A stretch of DNA of 64,000 nucleotides, taken from contig NZ_CAJYMD010000074.1 in assembly GCF_913776015.1 (NCBI RefSeq), positions 1 through 64,000 on the forward strand, written 5' to 3'. This document shows, one piece after another, positions 26,871 through 35,781 of this stretch (positions are counted from its first letter, which is position 1; the number at the start of each line of letters is the position of its first letter). The notes beneath the pieces were generated by a model, which saw only the letters and a program-made list of their open reading frames with translations, ran no database searches and was not told where the DNA came from. The position numbers and the translations under genes are program-made. This DNA comes from an uncultured Oxalicibacterium sp. Its GTDB lineage: Bacteria > Pseudomonadota > Gammaproteobacteria > Burkholderiales > Burkholderiaceae_D.

Positions 26871-28070
26871 TTAGCCGCGGAGCAAGCTCAACACGCTGTT
26901 AGGCAGCGAGTTGGCCTGTGCCAGCATCGCAGTACCAGCTTGTTGCAGGATCTGACCGCGGGTCAGGTTTGCGGTTTCCGCTGCAAAGTCGGTATCCAGG
27001 ATGCGGCTACGTGATGCAGACAGGTTTTCCGAGCTGGTTTGCAGGTTGGCGATCGTGGAGCTGAAGCGGTTCTGGATCGCACCCATGTCAGCACGCGACG
27101 AGTTGACCGAAGTCAGCGCCTTGTCGACGATATCCAGTGCTTTTTGTGCACCTTGGAAGGTCGAGATGTCGAGGCTGCTCAACGTGACTGCCGTGGCACC
27201 TGATGCTGCTGATGCAGTACCGAACGCGGTCATGGCGGTCAGACCAGCTGGGGTACCCGAACCTGCGCTCAGCGACGTGAAGTCTTGACCAGCTTTCAGC
27301 GATTCCAGTTTGATCGTGGTGCCGGAGACCGAAGCGTAGAAACCGGTTTGATCCAATTTGTCGTTGATGGCAGCAACGAGTTTGTTGTTGACGGTTTCTG
27401 CCGTATCGCCATTGGCAACATTGATGTCGCCAATTGTGACAGTCTTCGAAGTACCGGCCGCATTGTTGAATACCATGCTCATGCCCGTGATCGTACCGGA
27501 GGCCGTGGCAGTGCCGCTCACACCAGCACTGGTGACATCAGCAGCAAACTTGGCAGAACCGAGCGACGCTGTGCCCGCATTGACGATGCTGTTGATACCA
27601 ATCGTTTGACCCGAATCGGCGCCGACTTGGAACAATGCACCGGTGAACGAACCATCCAGCAATTTGGTGCCGTTGAAGTTGGTTTGACGCGAAACACGAT
27701 CAATTTCAGCGCTCAACTGTTGAACTTCCGAATCCAGTGCGGCACGGTCGGTCGACGAGTTGGTTGCATTGGCCGATTGCACCGACAGTTCACGGATACG
27801 TTGCAGGTTGTTGCCGATTTCGGTCATTGCACCTTCAGCCGTTTGTGCCAGCGAGATACCGTCGTTGGCGTTACGGACAGCTTGGTTCAGGCCGTTGATC
27901 TGGGTGGTGAAGCGTTGGGAAATCGCCAGGCCAGCAGCATCGTCCTTGGCGCTGTTGATGCGCAGACCGGACGACAGGCGCTGGATGGAGGTGTTGAGCG
28001 AGGTTTGCGAAGTCGTGACGTTGCGTTGTGCATTCAGCGACGGGATGTTGGTGTTGATTACTGATGCCAT
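26871..28070 (-). CDS. fliC: Flagellin FliC
   Basis: This 399-residue filament subunit has an N-terminal D0/D1 (about residues 1-170) with [40 protein letters not shown] and [17 protein letters not shown], the last being the segment seen by innate immune receptors in beta- and gammaproteobacterial flagellins. The C-terminal D1/D0 (about 310-399) has [20 protein letters not shown] and ends [13 protein letters not shown]. The middle is a short hypervariable region. GGAG is 7 bases upstream of the ATG and a near-consensus sigma-28 promoter lies about 100 bases upstream. Confidence 0.98.
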   Translation of the reverse strand: MASVINTNIPSLNAQRNVTTSQTSLNTSIQRLSSGLRINSAKDDAAGLAISQRFTTQINGLNQAVRNANDGISLAQTAEGAMTEIGNNLQRIRELSVQSANATNSSTDRAALDSEVQQLSAEIDRVSRQTNFNGTKLLDGSFTGALFQVGADSGQTIGINSIVNAGTASLGSAKFAADVTSAGVSGTATASGTITGMSMVFNNAAGTSKTVTIGDINVANGDTAETVNNKLVAAINDKLDQTGFYASVSGTTIKLESLKAGQDFTSLSAGSGTPAGLTAMTAFGTASAASGATAVTLSSLDISTFQGAQKALDIVDKALTSVNSSRADMGAIQNRFSSTIANLQTSSENLSASRSRILDTDFAAETANLTRGQILQQAGTAMLAQANSLPNSVLSLLRG

Positions 28071-28167
28071 GGTGTTTCTCCTGTGGGTAGTCCGATAGAA
28101 GTCTGACTGCTTTGTCTTTCAACGCATGCTTGCCTGCTACTTTGCAATCACTGCGCCCTTGAAAGTT

Positions 28168-28194
28168 TTATCGGACGGTCCCGGAAAAAGTTTA
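28168..28194 (-). promoter_or_regulatory. Sigma-28 (FliA) promoter of fliC
   Basis: Read on the minus strand the -35 element is TAAACTTT (7 of 8 against TAAAGTTT), the spacer is exactly 11 bases, and the -10 element is TCCGATAA (7 of 8 against GCCGATAA). It lies about 98 bases upstream of the fliC ATG, giving a leader of about 90 bases. This is the strongest regulatory match in the flagellar part of the window. Confidence 0.9.
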
Positions 28195-28520
28195 GCGTCG
28201 CTTTGAAACTAAATTTTCCGGTCTCGCCCTTGCTGCAGCCAGATAAGCCTTTTGTCGGTTTCCCTCTGGAAATCTTTAAGCTTTTTCTGCAAGAAAAATG
28301 TGGATTTCTACCCTACAGTTTTTAAAAAAGCTGTCGATTGGGCACGGCGCGTTTTTTCTTTTCGAAGAACAAATGTAGTGTGAAAAAAAATGACGGGGGA
28401 ATTGTTAAGAAACGTGTCTTGAAGTGAAAACGCGTTTTCATGAAAAGAAAACGCGTGTCAGAAAAACAATTTCTTCGAGTGATGAGAGGCAAATGCCCGC
28501 CACAAGGAAAAGAAAAACCC
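28195..28520. other. AT-rich gene-free region between fliC promoter and cyclase gene
   Basis: No coding frame of quality is visible. It is notably A/T-rich with homopolymer runs. Near its left end of transcription from the cyclase gene lies a 16-base perfect palindrome (28425-28440) and a second copy of its core GAAAACGCGT (28447-28456). It also holds an imperfect A/T dyad around 28315-28335. It may serve as fliC upstream control region and as the 3' end of the cyclase transcript. Confidence 0.5.
28425..28456. repeat. Palindrome plus repeated GAAAACGCGT element
   Basis: TGAAAACGCGTTTTCA (28425-28440) is a perfect 16-base palindrome. GAAAACGCGT occurs at 28426 and again at 28447, a 21-base centre-to-centre spacing equal to two DNA helical turns. 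This is the arrangement expected for two bound dimers on one DNA face, but no known regulator motif is recognised. Confidence 0.5.
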
Positions 28521-30095
28521 TTACTTGGCTGTTACGACGCGATTTTTTCCTGCTTTTTTTGCGGCATAAAGCGCCTGATCGGCGCGTTTGATCAAGGATT
28601 GCTGATCTTCCGTATCTTGCCGCTGTGCGACACCGGCGCTGAAGGTCATGAGCAGGCGGGTATGGTTGTGCATGAAGATTTGCTTGGTCAGTTCGCGCTG
28701 TACACGTGTGACTGTCTGCACGGCTTCTTCGATGTCGGTTTCGGGCAACACGATCATGAATTCCTCGCCACCGAATCGGGCAATCACGTCCATGGTACGC
28801 AAGGTGTGCTTAATGACGCGTACCAGATGAATCAAGGCTTCGTCGCCTGCTGCATGGCCGTATTTGTCGTTGATCTTCTTGAAATCGTCGAGATCAAGCA
28901 TGGCAATGCAGAGTGGTGCCTGTTTGCGATCAGCCCGCGCGATTTCACGCTCGAAGACATCTTCCAGGCCGCGTCGATTGAGGCTGCCGGTCAATTGGTC
29001 TTCGCGCACCAGTTCACTCATCTGTTCCAGCTTGCTTTCCAGCGCATGAATGCGTGCCTCCGCTTCTTCCACGCTTTTGCGGGCAGCAAGAATAGTAGCG
29101 CGCGAGCGCAACGCCTCGTTTTGCGTAAGCCGCGTTTCCTTCATGACTTCGTCGAGGATTTTGCCTACCTTGGTCGGATCGCTGGTTTCGGTGATCTGGC
29201 GTGAGTACTGATCGATCTTCTTGTGATAGTTGTCGGTGGTGGTGGCGATGTCGCCAAGACTACCTATGAAGCTTTCCATCATGTTTTTGACCGAATCCTT
29301 GGCCTCTGTCAGGCTGTCCTTCAAGACACTTTGCTTGTAGATGACATCCTTGAGACTGCGCATGACTTCGCGTAGGGAGATGTCATCAATTGGGCCATCG
29401 AGCAAGGTCTGGACAGCAGCGATCTGGCCGCGCATCCATGAGTCATCTTCCAGTAACTCGTTGACGTTCTCCAGTAGCAGCTTGAACAGGCGCATCAGCA
29501 TTTCATGCTGTTCGGCCATGTCGCCGCTTTTGAGTTCGATCTTGAAGCACAACTGCTTGAGTTGCGTAGAAACCTCGTTCAAGGCTTGCTCGGTCGTTGC
29601 ATCCTTGATCGAGCGGCCCAGTGTATCGGCTTCCTGCGCCAGCGTCGGCACTGCTTGCAGCAGCGAGGCCACTGCCAAGGTGAGTGTGCGGGTCAGCAAG
29701 TCGCGTAGCAGGGCGGTCTGCTGGTCGTCCACCAAAGCGGTATTGGCACTGAGTAGCGTCGCGCCGTTGCTGCTGCCGGAGCGAGCTACTTGTAGCCGTA
29801 ATTGATCCACGAGCTGCGTGAGTGCCTTGCCGTAGTCCGGCCAGTGCGGGATGGCGGCGGCGCGCTGCATGGTTTCACCCAGTGTGGCCAGGCCATCTGG
29901 CGCGTTGAGTAAGCTCTCGGCGAAAGCGCCCAGAACTTCTTCGGCGGTCGGTTGTTTGGCATAGCCCGCAATCTCGTCATAGGCGGTGCGATAAGCGTCC
30001 GGTGTCGGCGCGATACGGCGGATGGCGAGGTAACGAAAGGCTTCCCGCGCGATATCGGCGGGATTTTGAGGCGAATTGTCGGATTTAATTTGCAT
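28521..30095 (-). CDS. GGDEF-domain diguanylate cyclase
   Basis: This 524-residue cytoplasmic protein makes c-di-GMP from two GTP. The N-terminal about 330 residues are helical and of no recognised catalytic type, ending in a coiled coil (EEAEARIHALESKLEQMSEL). The C-terminal GGDEF domain (about 355-524) has the active signature GGEEF at residues 442-446 and a product-inhibition I-site RTMD five residues before it, so an active, feedback-controlled enzyme is expected. ATG 30095 is preferred to an in-frame TTG at 30155. It lies between fliC and a response regulator gene, and with ycgR suggests local c-di-GMP control of motility. Confidence 0.92.
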   Translation of the reverse strand: MQIKSDNSPQNPADIAREAFRYLAIRRIAPTPDAYRTAYDEIAGYAKQPTAEEVLGAFAESLLNAPDGLATLGETMQRAAAIPHWPDYGKALTQLVDQLRLQVARSGSSNGATLLSANTALVDDQQTALLRDLLTRTLTLAVASLLQAVPTLAQEADTLGRSIKDATTEQALNEVSTQLKQLCFKIELKSGDMAEQHEMLMRLFKLLLENVNELLEDDSWMRGQIAAVQTLLDGPIDDISLREVMRSLKDVIYKQSVLKDSLTEAKDSVKNMMESFIGSLGDIATTTDNYHKKIDQYSRQITETSDPTKVGKILDEVMKETRLTQNEALRSRATILAARKSVEEAEARIHALESKLEQMSELVREDQLTGSLNRRGLEDVFEREIARADRKQAPLCIAMLDLDDFKKINDKYGHAAGDEALIHLVRVIKHTLRTMDVIARFGGEEFMIVLPETDIEEAVQTVTRVQRELTKQIFMHNHTRLLMTFSAGVAQRQDTEDQQSLIKRADQALYAAKKAGKNRVVTAK

Positions 30096-30185
30096 GACTG
30101 CAGCACGCTTGCGGAGATCACCGATGCTCGGTTTTGTGCTGCCATCATATGCCAAGCGGCGTCAGCGGATATAAAAAACAGCGGG

Positions 30186-30205
30186 GCAAATTGTTGTCAA
30201 TTTGC
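30186..30205. promoter_or_regulatory. Perfect 20-base dyad upstream of the cyclase gene
   Basis: GCAAATTG (30186-30193) and CAATTTGC (30198-30205) are perfect inverted repeats with a 4-base spacer. On the minus strand the dyad contains TTGACA, which with TTTTTA 17 bases downstream could be a sigma-70 type promoter for the cyclase gene, so the dyad may be an operator overlapping the -35 element. It is 33 bases past the response regulator stop, and could alternatively be part of a weak terminator. Confidence 0.45.
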
Positions 30206-30238
30206 TGCATGTCTTTTTGTTAATTGAGCATGGAAGGC

Positions 30239-30886
30239 TTAGTCGACCAGACGATTCTTGATTGCATAGTGCGTCAGTTCCGCGTTGTGACGCAGCTTCA
30301 TTTTTAGCAATAAACGCGAGCGATACATACTGATTGTCTTCACCGACAGCGTCAGTTCGGCGGCAATATCGCTAACCGTTTTGCCCGAGGCAATCATGAT
30401 CAGTGTCTGGTATTCGCGGTCGGACAAGGTTTCGTGCAACGGGATGTTGTGGTCGTCGCCGATTTGGTTGGCTAGTTCCTGCGCCAGCGCCGTGCTGACG
30501 TATTTCCGTCCGCTGGCTACCTGTCGAATCGCGTTAACCAGTTCCGCCGGCGCACTTTGCTTGTTGAGATAGCCGGCCGCACCGGCCTTGAGCGAGCGGA
30601 TGGCGTATTGGTCTTCACGATGCATGGACAGCATCAGAATGGCGATCTTTGGCGATTCCTTGCGCACCAGTTTGAGGACATCGATGCCGCTACGATCAGG
30701 CATGGAAATATCCAGCAGCAGCACATCGCAACTGTCGTCGCGTGACAGGCGAATCGCATCACTACCGTTTTCAGCATAGCCGGCGACGACGATATCCTTG
30801 GTATCGGCCAGAATCTGTTTCAGTCCTTCGCGAACGATGGCGTGATCGTCGGCGATGAGGACTCTGATGGCGTTCTTGCTTTTCAT
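30239..30886 (-). CDS. NarL/FixJ-family response regulator
   Basis: This 215-residue two-domain transcription factor has a receiver domain (about residues 7-122) with acidic pocket DD at 13-14, phospho-acceptor Asp59 in LLLDISMP, and conserved Lys in YLNKQSAP. The C-terminal LuxR-type helix-turn-helix (about 150-208) has LSDREYQTLIMIASGKTVSD and LSVKTISMYRSRLLLKM. It is preceded on the same strand by a NarX-type sensor kinase gene, about 110 bases away, its likely partner. The regulon is not evident from sequence. Confidence 0.93.
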   Translation of the reverse strand: MKSKNAIRVLIADDHAIVREGLKQILADTKDIVVAGYAENGSDAIRLSRDDSCDVLLLDISMPDRSGIDVLKLVRKESPKIAILMLSMHREDQYAIRSLKAGAAGYLNKQSAPAELVNAIRQVASGRKYVSTALAQELANQIGDDHNIPLHETLSDREYQTLIMIASGKTVSDIAAELTLSVKTISMYRSRLLLKMKLRHNAELTHYAIKNRLVD

Positions 30887-30996
30887 GTTGATCGTGCTGC
30901 AGTCGTCGGCTTATGGGCGGGTGAGGCGATTTGTGAAAACGACAAGCTTACGGGAAGGTGGTGTGCAAATGCAATCCGCCCGCAGCAGGTATGTAT

Positions 30997-32376
30997 TTAT
31001 ATGGTCGTTGCCAAAGGTACGTTAATTGCAACAATCGTGCCGCCCGCTGGTGCCGTGCTTACCGAAACGCTGCCGCCGAGGGCGATCGAGCGTTCTACCA
31101 TGCCGCGGATACCGAATGACTTCGATTTCTGCTGATCTAGATCCGCGATGCCGCGGCCATTGTCCACAATCTCCAGTCGCACGTACTGATCGGTATGCGT
31201 CAACGCCACGTCTACCTTGCTGGCTTGGGCATGTTTGGCGATATTGGTTAGCGCTTCCTGAAAAATCCGAAAGAGAGCCGTTGCGTGATCCTGCTCCAGA
31301 TCAATTTCCTTCTTGTTCGAGTGAAAGTGACACGGCAAGCCACATTGTTTCTCGAATTCCTTGGCCTGCCAGTCAATGGCGGCGACGATACCAAAATCTA
31401 GCACGCCTGGTCGCAGGTCGCCAGCGATCCGGTGCACGGTTTCGATGCTGCGATCGACGAGTTGATCGACGTAATCGGCTTTTTCCTTCAGCGATTTGTC
31501 CTTGGCAGGTAGTCGACGTGTCAATAGCGCCAGCGCCATCTTGATCGCAGTCAGATTGCCGCCCAGATCGTCGTGGATTTCGCGCGAAATGCGCGTACGT
31601 TCCTTTTCCTTGACAGTATCGATATGGGCAGAGAGTTCGGCCAGTTGTGCGCGCGAACGGCGGATTTCTTCCTGCTCCTGTTTGCTTGCCGTGATGTTGG
31701 TCATGATGCCTTCCCATTGCATCACATCGTTTTCCAATGCAAGCGGGGCGGCACGCAGGTTGATCCACTTGATATCGTTCCATGCACGAATGTGGATGCG
31801 GCCTTCCCAGTTCCAGCTATGGGCGGTGGCGATGGATTGACGCATGCTGTCGAAATAGGAGGCACGATCTTCGGGAAGAATCGATTCCACAAACAGCACC
31901 GGATTGGCGCGCAAGGCTTCGGCGCTGATCCCCAGCAAGGCTTCGCATCCTTCACTCAGATAAGGAAACGAAAAATTCTCTTCGGCATCCAGCAGGCAGC
32001 GGTAGACCAGCCCCGGCGTGTTGGACACCATGGCGCTGAGTCGCGACTCGCTTTCCAGCAAGGCCTTGTCGTAACGATCCTGTACGCTGATGTCGTTGCC
32101 GATGGCAAGAAGGATGTCACCACCCTGGGTGCTTTGGCGGAATAGTTGGCCGGCGAAGGGGTAATCACTGCCATCCTTGCGGCGAAGCCGTAAATGAACG
32201 GCAATCGGCGACAAACAGGTGCCGACTTTGCCTATTTGTTCCGTATATGTTGCATTGATTATTTCGGACGACAATTCACTCAATGTCAGCTTTTGCAGGT
32301 AGGCCAAGTCGTATTGCAGATTACTGAGTGCAGCCGGATTGGCATACAACACAAGCAAGCTGGCAGCATCGACCAC
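30997..32376 (-). CDS. PAS-containing NarX-type sensor histidine kinase
   Basis: This is a probable soluble sensor kinase. PAS-like domains (with NPAALSNLQYDL at the N-terminus and ILLAIGNDISVQDR and GLVYRCLLDAEENFSFPYLS later) precede a HisKA_3 domain with phospho-acceptor His268 in REIHDDLGG and an ATPase domain with IFQEALTNIAKHA and DNGRGIADLD. There is no transmembrane segment. The first conventional start is GTG 32376, but the frame upstream continues to about 32440 and encodes a convincing start of the first PAS domain, with AAGGAG before an in-frame ATA. The true start is therefore uncertain. The response regulator gene follows. Confidence 0.88.
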   Translation of the reverse strand: MVDAASLLVLYANPAALSNLQYDLAYLQKLTLSELSSEIINATYTEQIGKVGTCLSPIAVHLRLRRKDGSDYPFAGQLFRQSTQGGDILLAIGNDISVQDRYDKALLESESRLSAMVSNTPGLVYRCLLDAEENFSFPYLSEGCEALLGISAEALRANPVLFVESILPEDRASYFDSMRQSIATAHSWNWEGRIHIRAWNDIKWINLRAAPLALENDVMQWEGIMTNITASKQEQEEIRRSRAQLAELSAHIDTVKEKERTRISREIHDDLGGNLTAIKMALALLTRRLPAKDKSLKEKADYVDQLVDRSIETVHRIAGDLRPGVLDFGIVAAIDWQAKEFEKQCGLPCHFHSNKKEIDLEQDHATALFRIFQEALTNIAKHAQASKVDVALTHTDQYVRLEIVDNGRGIADLDQQKSKSFGIRGMVERSIALGGSVSVSTAPAGGTIVAINVPLATTI

Positions 32377-32582
32377 ATAAATTTCATTGGTCGTTCCCGC
32401 CAGAAGGATTGGAAGCCATTCGGCATTGATCTGTTCTATGATGCATCTCCTTGCATGCTGCCTTGCTGGAAAGACATGGCCGCGAAGCAGCTAGGATAGC
32501 GATTTCGGTCGGCAATTCCAACCGGATGCGCACCGGAAAAGGTAATTTTCAGTGTGCGTAATCGTGCATGTATTCAAGAGCA

Positions 32583-35500
32583 TTATTGGAAATCGCGGCT
32601 GTGAATCGTCAGGTTGCCCAATAACTCGGAATGATCCACGATGCGTTTGGCTACCAAATGATGTACGCCATCCCTGGTTTGCCAGATGCCATAGACTGTC
32701 ATCAGCTGTGCATTCAAAATTTCGCGACGCTGCTTGTCAATCAATGCCGGCCAGATGATGACGTTGGTAATGCCGGTTTCATCTTCGAGTGTGACAAACA
32801 TCGTGCCCTTTGCCGTAGGCGGACGTTGACGCATGGTGACGATCCCGGATGTGCGTGCGATCTTGCGATCGGCAAAACCGCGCATTTCGAGCGAAGTCGA
32901 CAAATTCATCTTTTTCAGCAAGGGACGCAGCAAGGCCAGCGGATGACGCTGCAATGTCAGGCCGGTGCTTGCGTAATCAGCAGTGATTTCCTGGCCTTCG
33001 CTTGCTGCCGCGAGTAGCAGCGGTTCTTCTTCGACGGGCGCATTACGTAACAACGCGGGAGCAGGGCGCATGGCGGCGACCTGCCATTTCGCCTGGCGAC
33101 GGTTGCCGGTCAATGGCAAAAGCGCATTGGCGCGTGCGAGGGCAGCTAGTTCGAACTGGTCGAGTTCCGCACGTTGCGCCAGGTCATCGATACTCGAAAA
33201 TCTCTTCGTTTTGCGCGCGATGACAATCCGTTCGGCGGTTTCGGTCGATAGTCCTTTAATCATCTGGAGTCCGAGCCGTACATCGGGGCAGTGGCTGCGG
33301 ATATTTTCCAATGTGCATTCCACATCGCTGGACAGTACATCTACCGGATGCACCTGTACGCCCTTGCGCCTGGCATCTTGTACAAGTTGCGAAGCGGAAT
33401 AAAAGCCCATGGGCTGGGCGTTGAGCAAGGCCGCAAGAAAGGCAGCCGGATAATGGCATTTGATCCAGGCTGAAACATAGACCAACAGGGCAAAGCTGGC
33501 CGCATGCGATTCGGGAAAGCCGTATTCGCCAAAACCGGCGATCTGCTTGATCAAGCGTTCCGCGAATTCTGGCTCGAAGTTGTTGTTGGCAAGCCCTGCT
33601 CTGAGTTTCCCGTTATAGGTTTCCAGCGTGCCTTTGCGTTTCCATGCACCCATCGCACGTCGCAGCTGGTCAGCTTCGCCGGGGGTAAAACCGGCTGCAT
33701 CGATGGCGATCTGCATGACCTGTTCCTGAAAAATCGGTACGCCATGGGTACGTTCGAGTGCTTTTTTGAGATCGTCGCGCAATACAAGTTGATCCTTCGG
33801 AATGTGACGTTGGGTCAAATAAGGATGGACCATGCCGCCCTGGATCGGTCCCGGACGCACGATGGCGACTTGCACCACCAGATCGTAATACTCCCGTGGC
33901 CGCAGGCGTGGCAACATGGACATCTGCGCGCGCGATTCAATCTGGAATACGCCGATCGTGTCGGCTTTGCAGATCATGTCATAGGTTTTTGTATCGTTTT
34001 CCGGAATGTCCTGCATGCGGAACGTCTGGCCGCGTTGCAGAGAAATCATGTCCAGTGCACGCCGTATCGCCGACAGCATGCCAAGCGCTAGTACGTCGAC
34101 CTTCAGCAAACGCAGTGCATCGAGATCATCCTTGTCCCATTGAATGACGCTGCGATCTTTCATCGACGCATTCTCGATCGGAACGAGGCGAGCGAGATTG
34201 TCCTGCGCAATCACGAAGCCGCCCACATGTTGAGACAAGTGCCGCGGAAAGCCGATGAGCGTTTGCGTGAGTTCGACCAGTTTCTTGACCACGGATGCCT
34301 CGGGATCGAAACCGCTTTCGCGCAGACGCTCCTCGCTGATCTCCCGGCCATCCCACCACTTATGCGACTGCGAAAGTCGGTTGACCTGTTCGAAATCCAG
34401 TCCCAATGCCTTGCCAACGTCTTTCATGGCAGAGCGTGGTCGATAAGTGATGAGTGAAGCCGCAATCGCTGCGCGATGGCGTCCATATTTACGATAGATG
34501 TACTGCATGACTTCTTCACGACGCTGATGTTCGAAATCGACATCGATGTCGGGCGGTTCGTTGCGTTCTTGCGAGACGAAGCGTTCGAAAAGCACGCTGC
34601 TTTCTGCAGGATTGACTTCGGTGATGCCCAGGCAATAACAGACAACCGAATTGGCGGCGGACCCGCGTCCCTGGCAAAGAATACCTTCGCCGCGCGCGAA
34701 CTGGACGATGTCGTAGACGGTCAGAAAAAAAGGTTCGTAGCCCAAATGCGCAATGAGCTTGAGTTCATGCTCGATCTTTTCGTTTATGAAAGGGGGAACG
34801 CCATTCGGGTAGCGACGTTGCTGCGCGCCTTCATACGTCAATCGTCGCAGGTAACTGCGCAAGGTTTCGCCTTCCGGAACGATTTCCTTTGGATACTGAT
34901 AACTGATTTCCGCAAGAGAAAAGTTGCACTGATCGGCAATGGCCGATGTCTCCTTTAGCAGCGTTTCTGGATAAATCTGTGCGAGTCGTAAGCGTGTGCG
35001 CAGATGCTGTTCGGCATTGGGCTGGAGATCCAGACCGCAATCCGCCAATGACTTGTTCAGGCGAACGGCGGTCAGCGTGTCTTGCAAGGGTTTGCGTGAT
35101 CGTACGTGCATGAGTACATCGCCGGATGCGACAAGCGGGCGTTGAATTTTTTCCGAGAGTTCCTCCAGACCCAAAAGCCATTCGGCATCGTCACCCTGAT
35201 ACAGCAGTTCCACTGCAATCCAGCATCGTGTCCCAAACGTTTGCCGCAGCCACTCTGCTTGCGCATGCAGTATCTCTTGCGGCGTATCGTACTGTGGAAG
35301 CAGCAATGCTAGGCAATCCGGCATGCGGGCCAAGTGTGCATAAGGCGCTGATGGCTTGGCCAGATCTTCACGATGCAGCAGGTAATGCCCTTTTTCGACA
35401 CGCCGTCGACCCAGCGTAATCAATTCGGAAAGATTGCCGTAGCCCTCGAGGTTTTGCGCCAGCAGTACGAGTTTCATGCCGCAAGACAAGGTCAACTCGC

Positions 35501-35711
35501 TGCCAATAATCAATTTGAAATTCGCGTCATGCTTTTTTGCTTCGACATGGGCGCGCACCACACCCGCGAGAGAACACTCGTCGGTGATGGCTAGGCCGCG
35601 ATAACCGAGTTCGATGGCGCGTTGCACGAGTTCTTCCGGGTGCGATGCCCCAAGCAGAAAGGTGAAATTGGAGCGGCAATGCAGCTCGATATAGTCCGGG
35701 ATGGAAAACAT
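32583..35711 (-). CDS. dnaE2: Error-prone DNA polymerase DnaE2 (ImuC)
   Basis: This 1042-residue C-family polymerase is used in SOS mutagenesis and translesion synthesis. The N-terminal PHP domain (YIELHCRSNFTFLLGASHPE) is present. The polymerase palm carries catalytic aspartates in PPDIDVDFEHQRREEV, with GRGSAANSVVCYCLGIT upstream and RPGPIQGGMVHPYL and RRAMGAWKRK downstream. An OB-fold (GIVTMRQRPPTAKGTMFVTL) closes the protein. At 1042 residues it is shorter than replicative DnaE (about 1160), lacking the C-terminal tau-binding part as expected for DnaE2. It is the last gene of imuA-imuB-dnaE2. Confidence 0.97.
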   Translation of the reverse strand: MFSIPDYIELHCRSNFTFLLGASHPEELVQRAIELGYRGLAITDECSLAGVVRAHVEAKKHDANFKLIIGSELTLSCGMKLVLLAQNLEGYGNLSELITLGRRRVEKGHYLLHREDLAKPSAPYAHLARMPDCLALLLPQYDTPQEILHAQAEWLRQTFGTRCWIAVELLYQGDDAEWLLGLEELSEKIQRPLVASGDVLMHVRSRKPLQDTLTAVRLNKSLADCGLDLQPNAEQHLRTRLRLAQIYPETLLKETSAIADQCNFSLAEISYQYPKEIVPEGETLRSYLRRLTYEGAQQRRYPNGVPPFINEKIEHELKLIAHLGYEPFFLTVYDIVQFARGEGILCQGRGSAANSVVCYCLGITEVNPAESSVLFERFVSQERNEPPDIDVDFEHQRREEVMQYIYRKYGRHRAAIAASLITYRPRSAMKDVGKALGLDFEQVNRLSQSHKWWDGREISEERLRESGFDPEASVVKKLVELTQTLIGFPRHLSQHVGGFVIAQDNLARLVPIENASMKDRSVIQWDKDDLDALRLLKVDVLALGMLSAIRRALDMISLQRGQTFRMQDIPENDTKTYDMICKADTIGVFQIESRAQMSMLPRLRPREYYDLVVQVAIVRPGPIQGGMVHPYLTQRHIPKDQLVLRDDLKKALERTHGVPIFQEQVMQIAIDAAGFTPGEADQLRRAMGAWKRKGTLETYNGKLRAGLANNNFEPEFAERLIKQIAGFGEYGFPESHAASFALLVYVSAWIKCHYPAAFLAALLNAQPMGFYSASQLVQDARRKGVQVHPVDVLSSDVECTLENIRSHCPDVRLGLQMIKGLSTETAERIVIARKTKRFSSIDDLAQRAELDQFELAALARANALLPLTGNRRQAKWQVAAMRPAPALLRNAPVEEEPLLLAAASEGQEITADYASTGLTLQRHPLALLRPLLKKMNLSTSLEMRGFADRKIARTSGIVTMRQRPPTAKGTMFVTLEDETGITNVIIWPALIDKQRREILNAQLMTVYGIWQTRDGVHHLVAKRIVDHSELLGNLTIHSRDFQ

Positions 35712-35781
35712 ATTTATGAATATTCATTCAGACCATAAGGCAACTAATCACGGCGTTTCGCCATTGAGCGATCGTTCAGTT

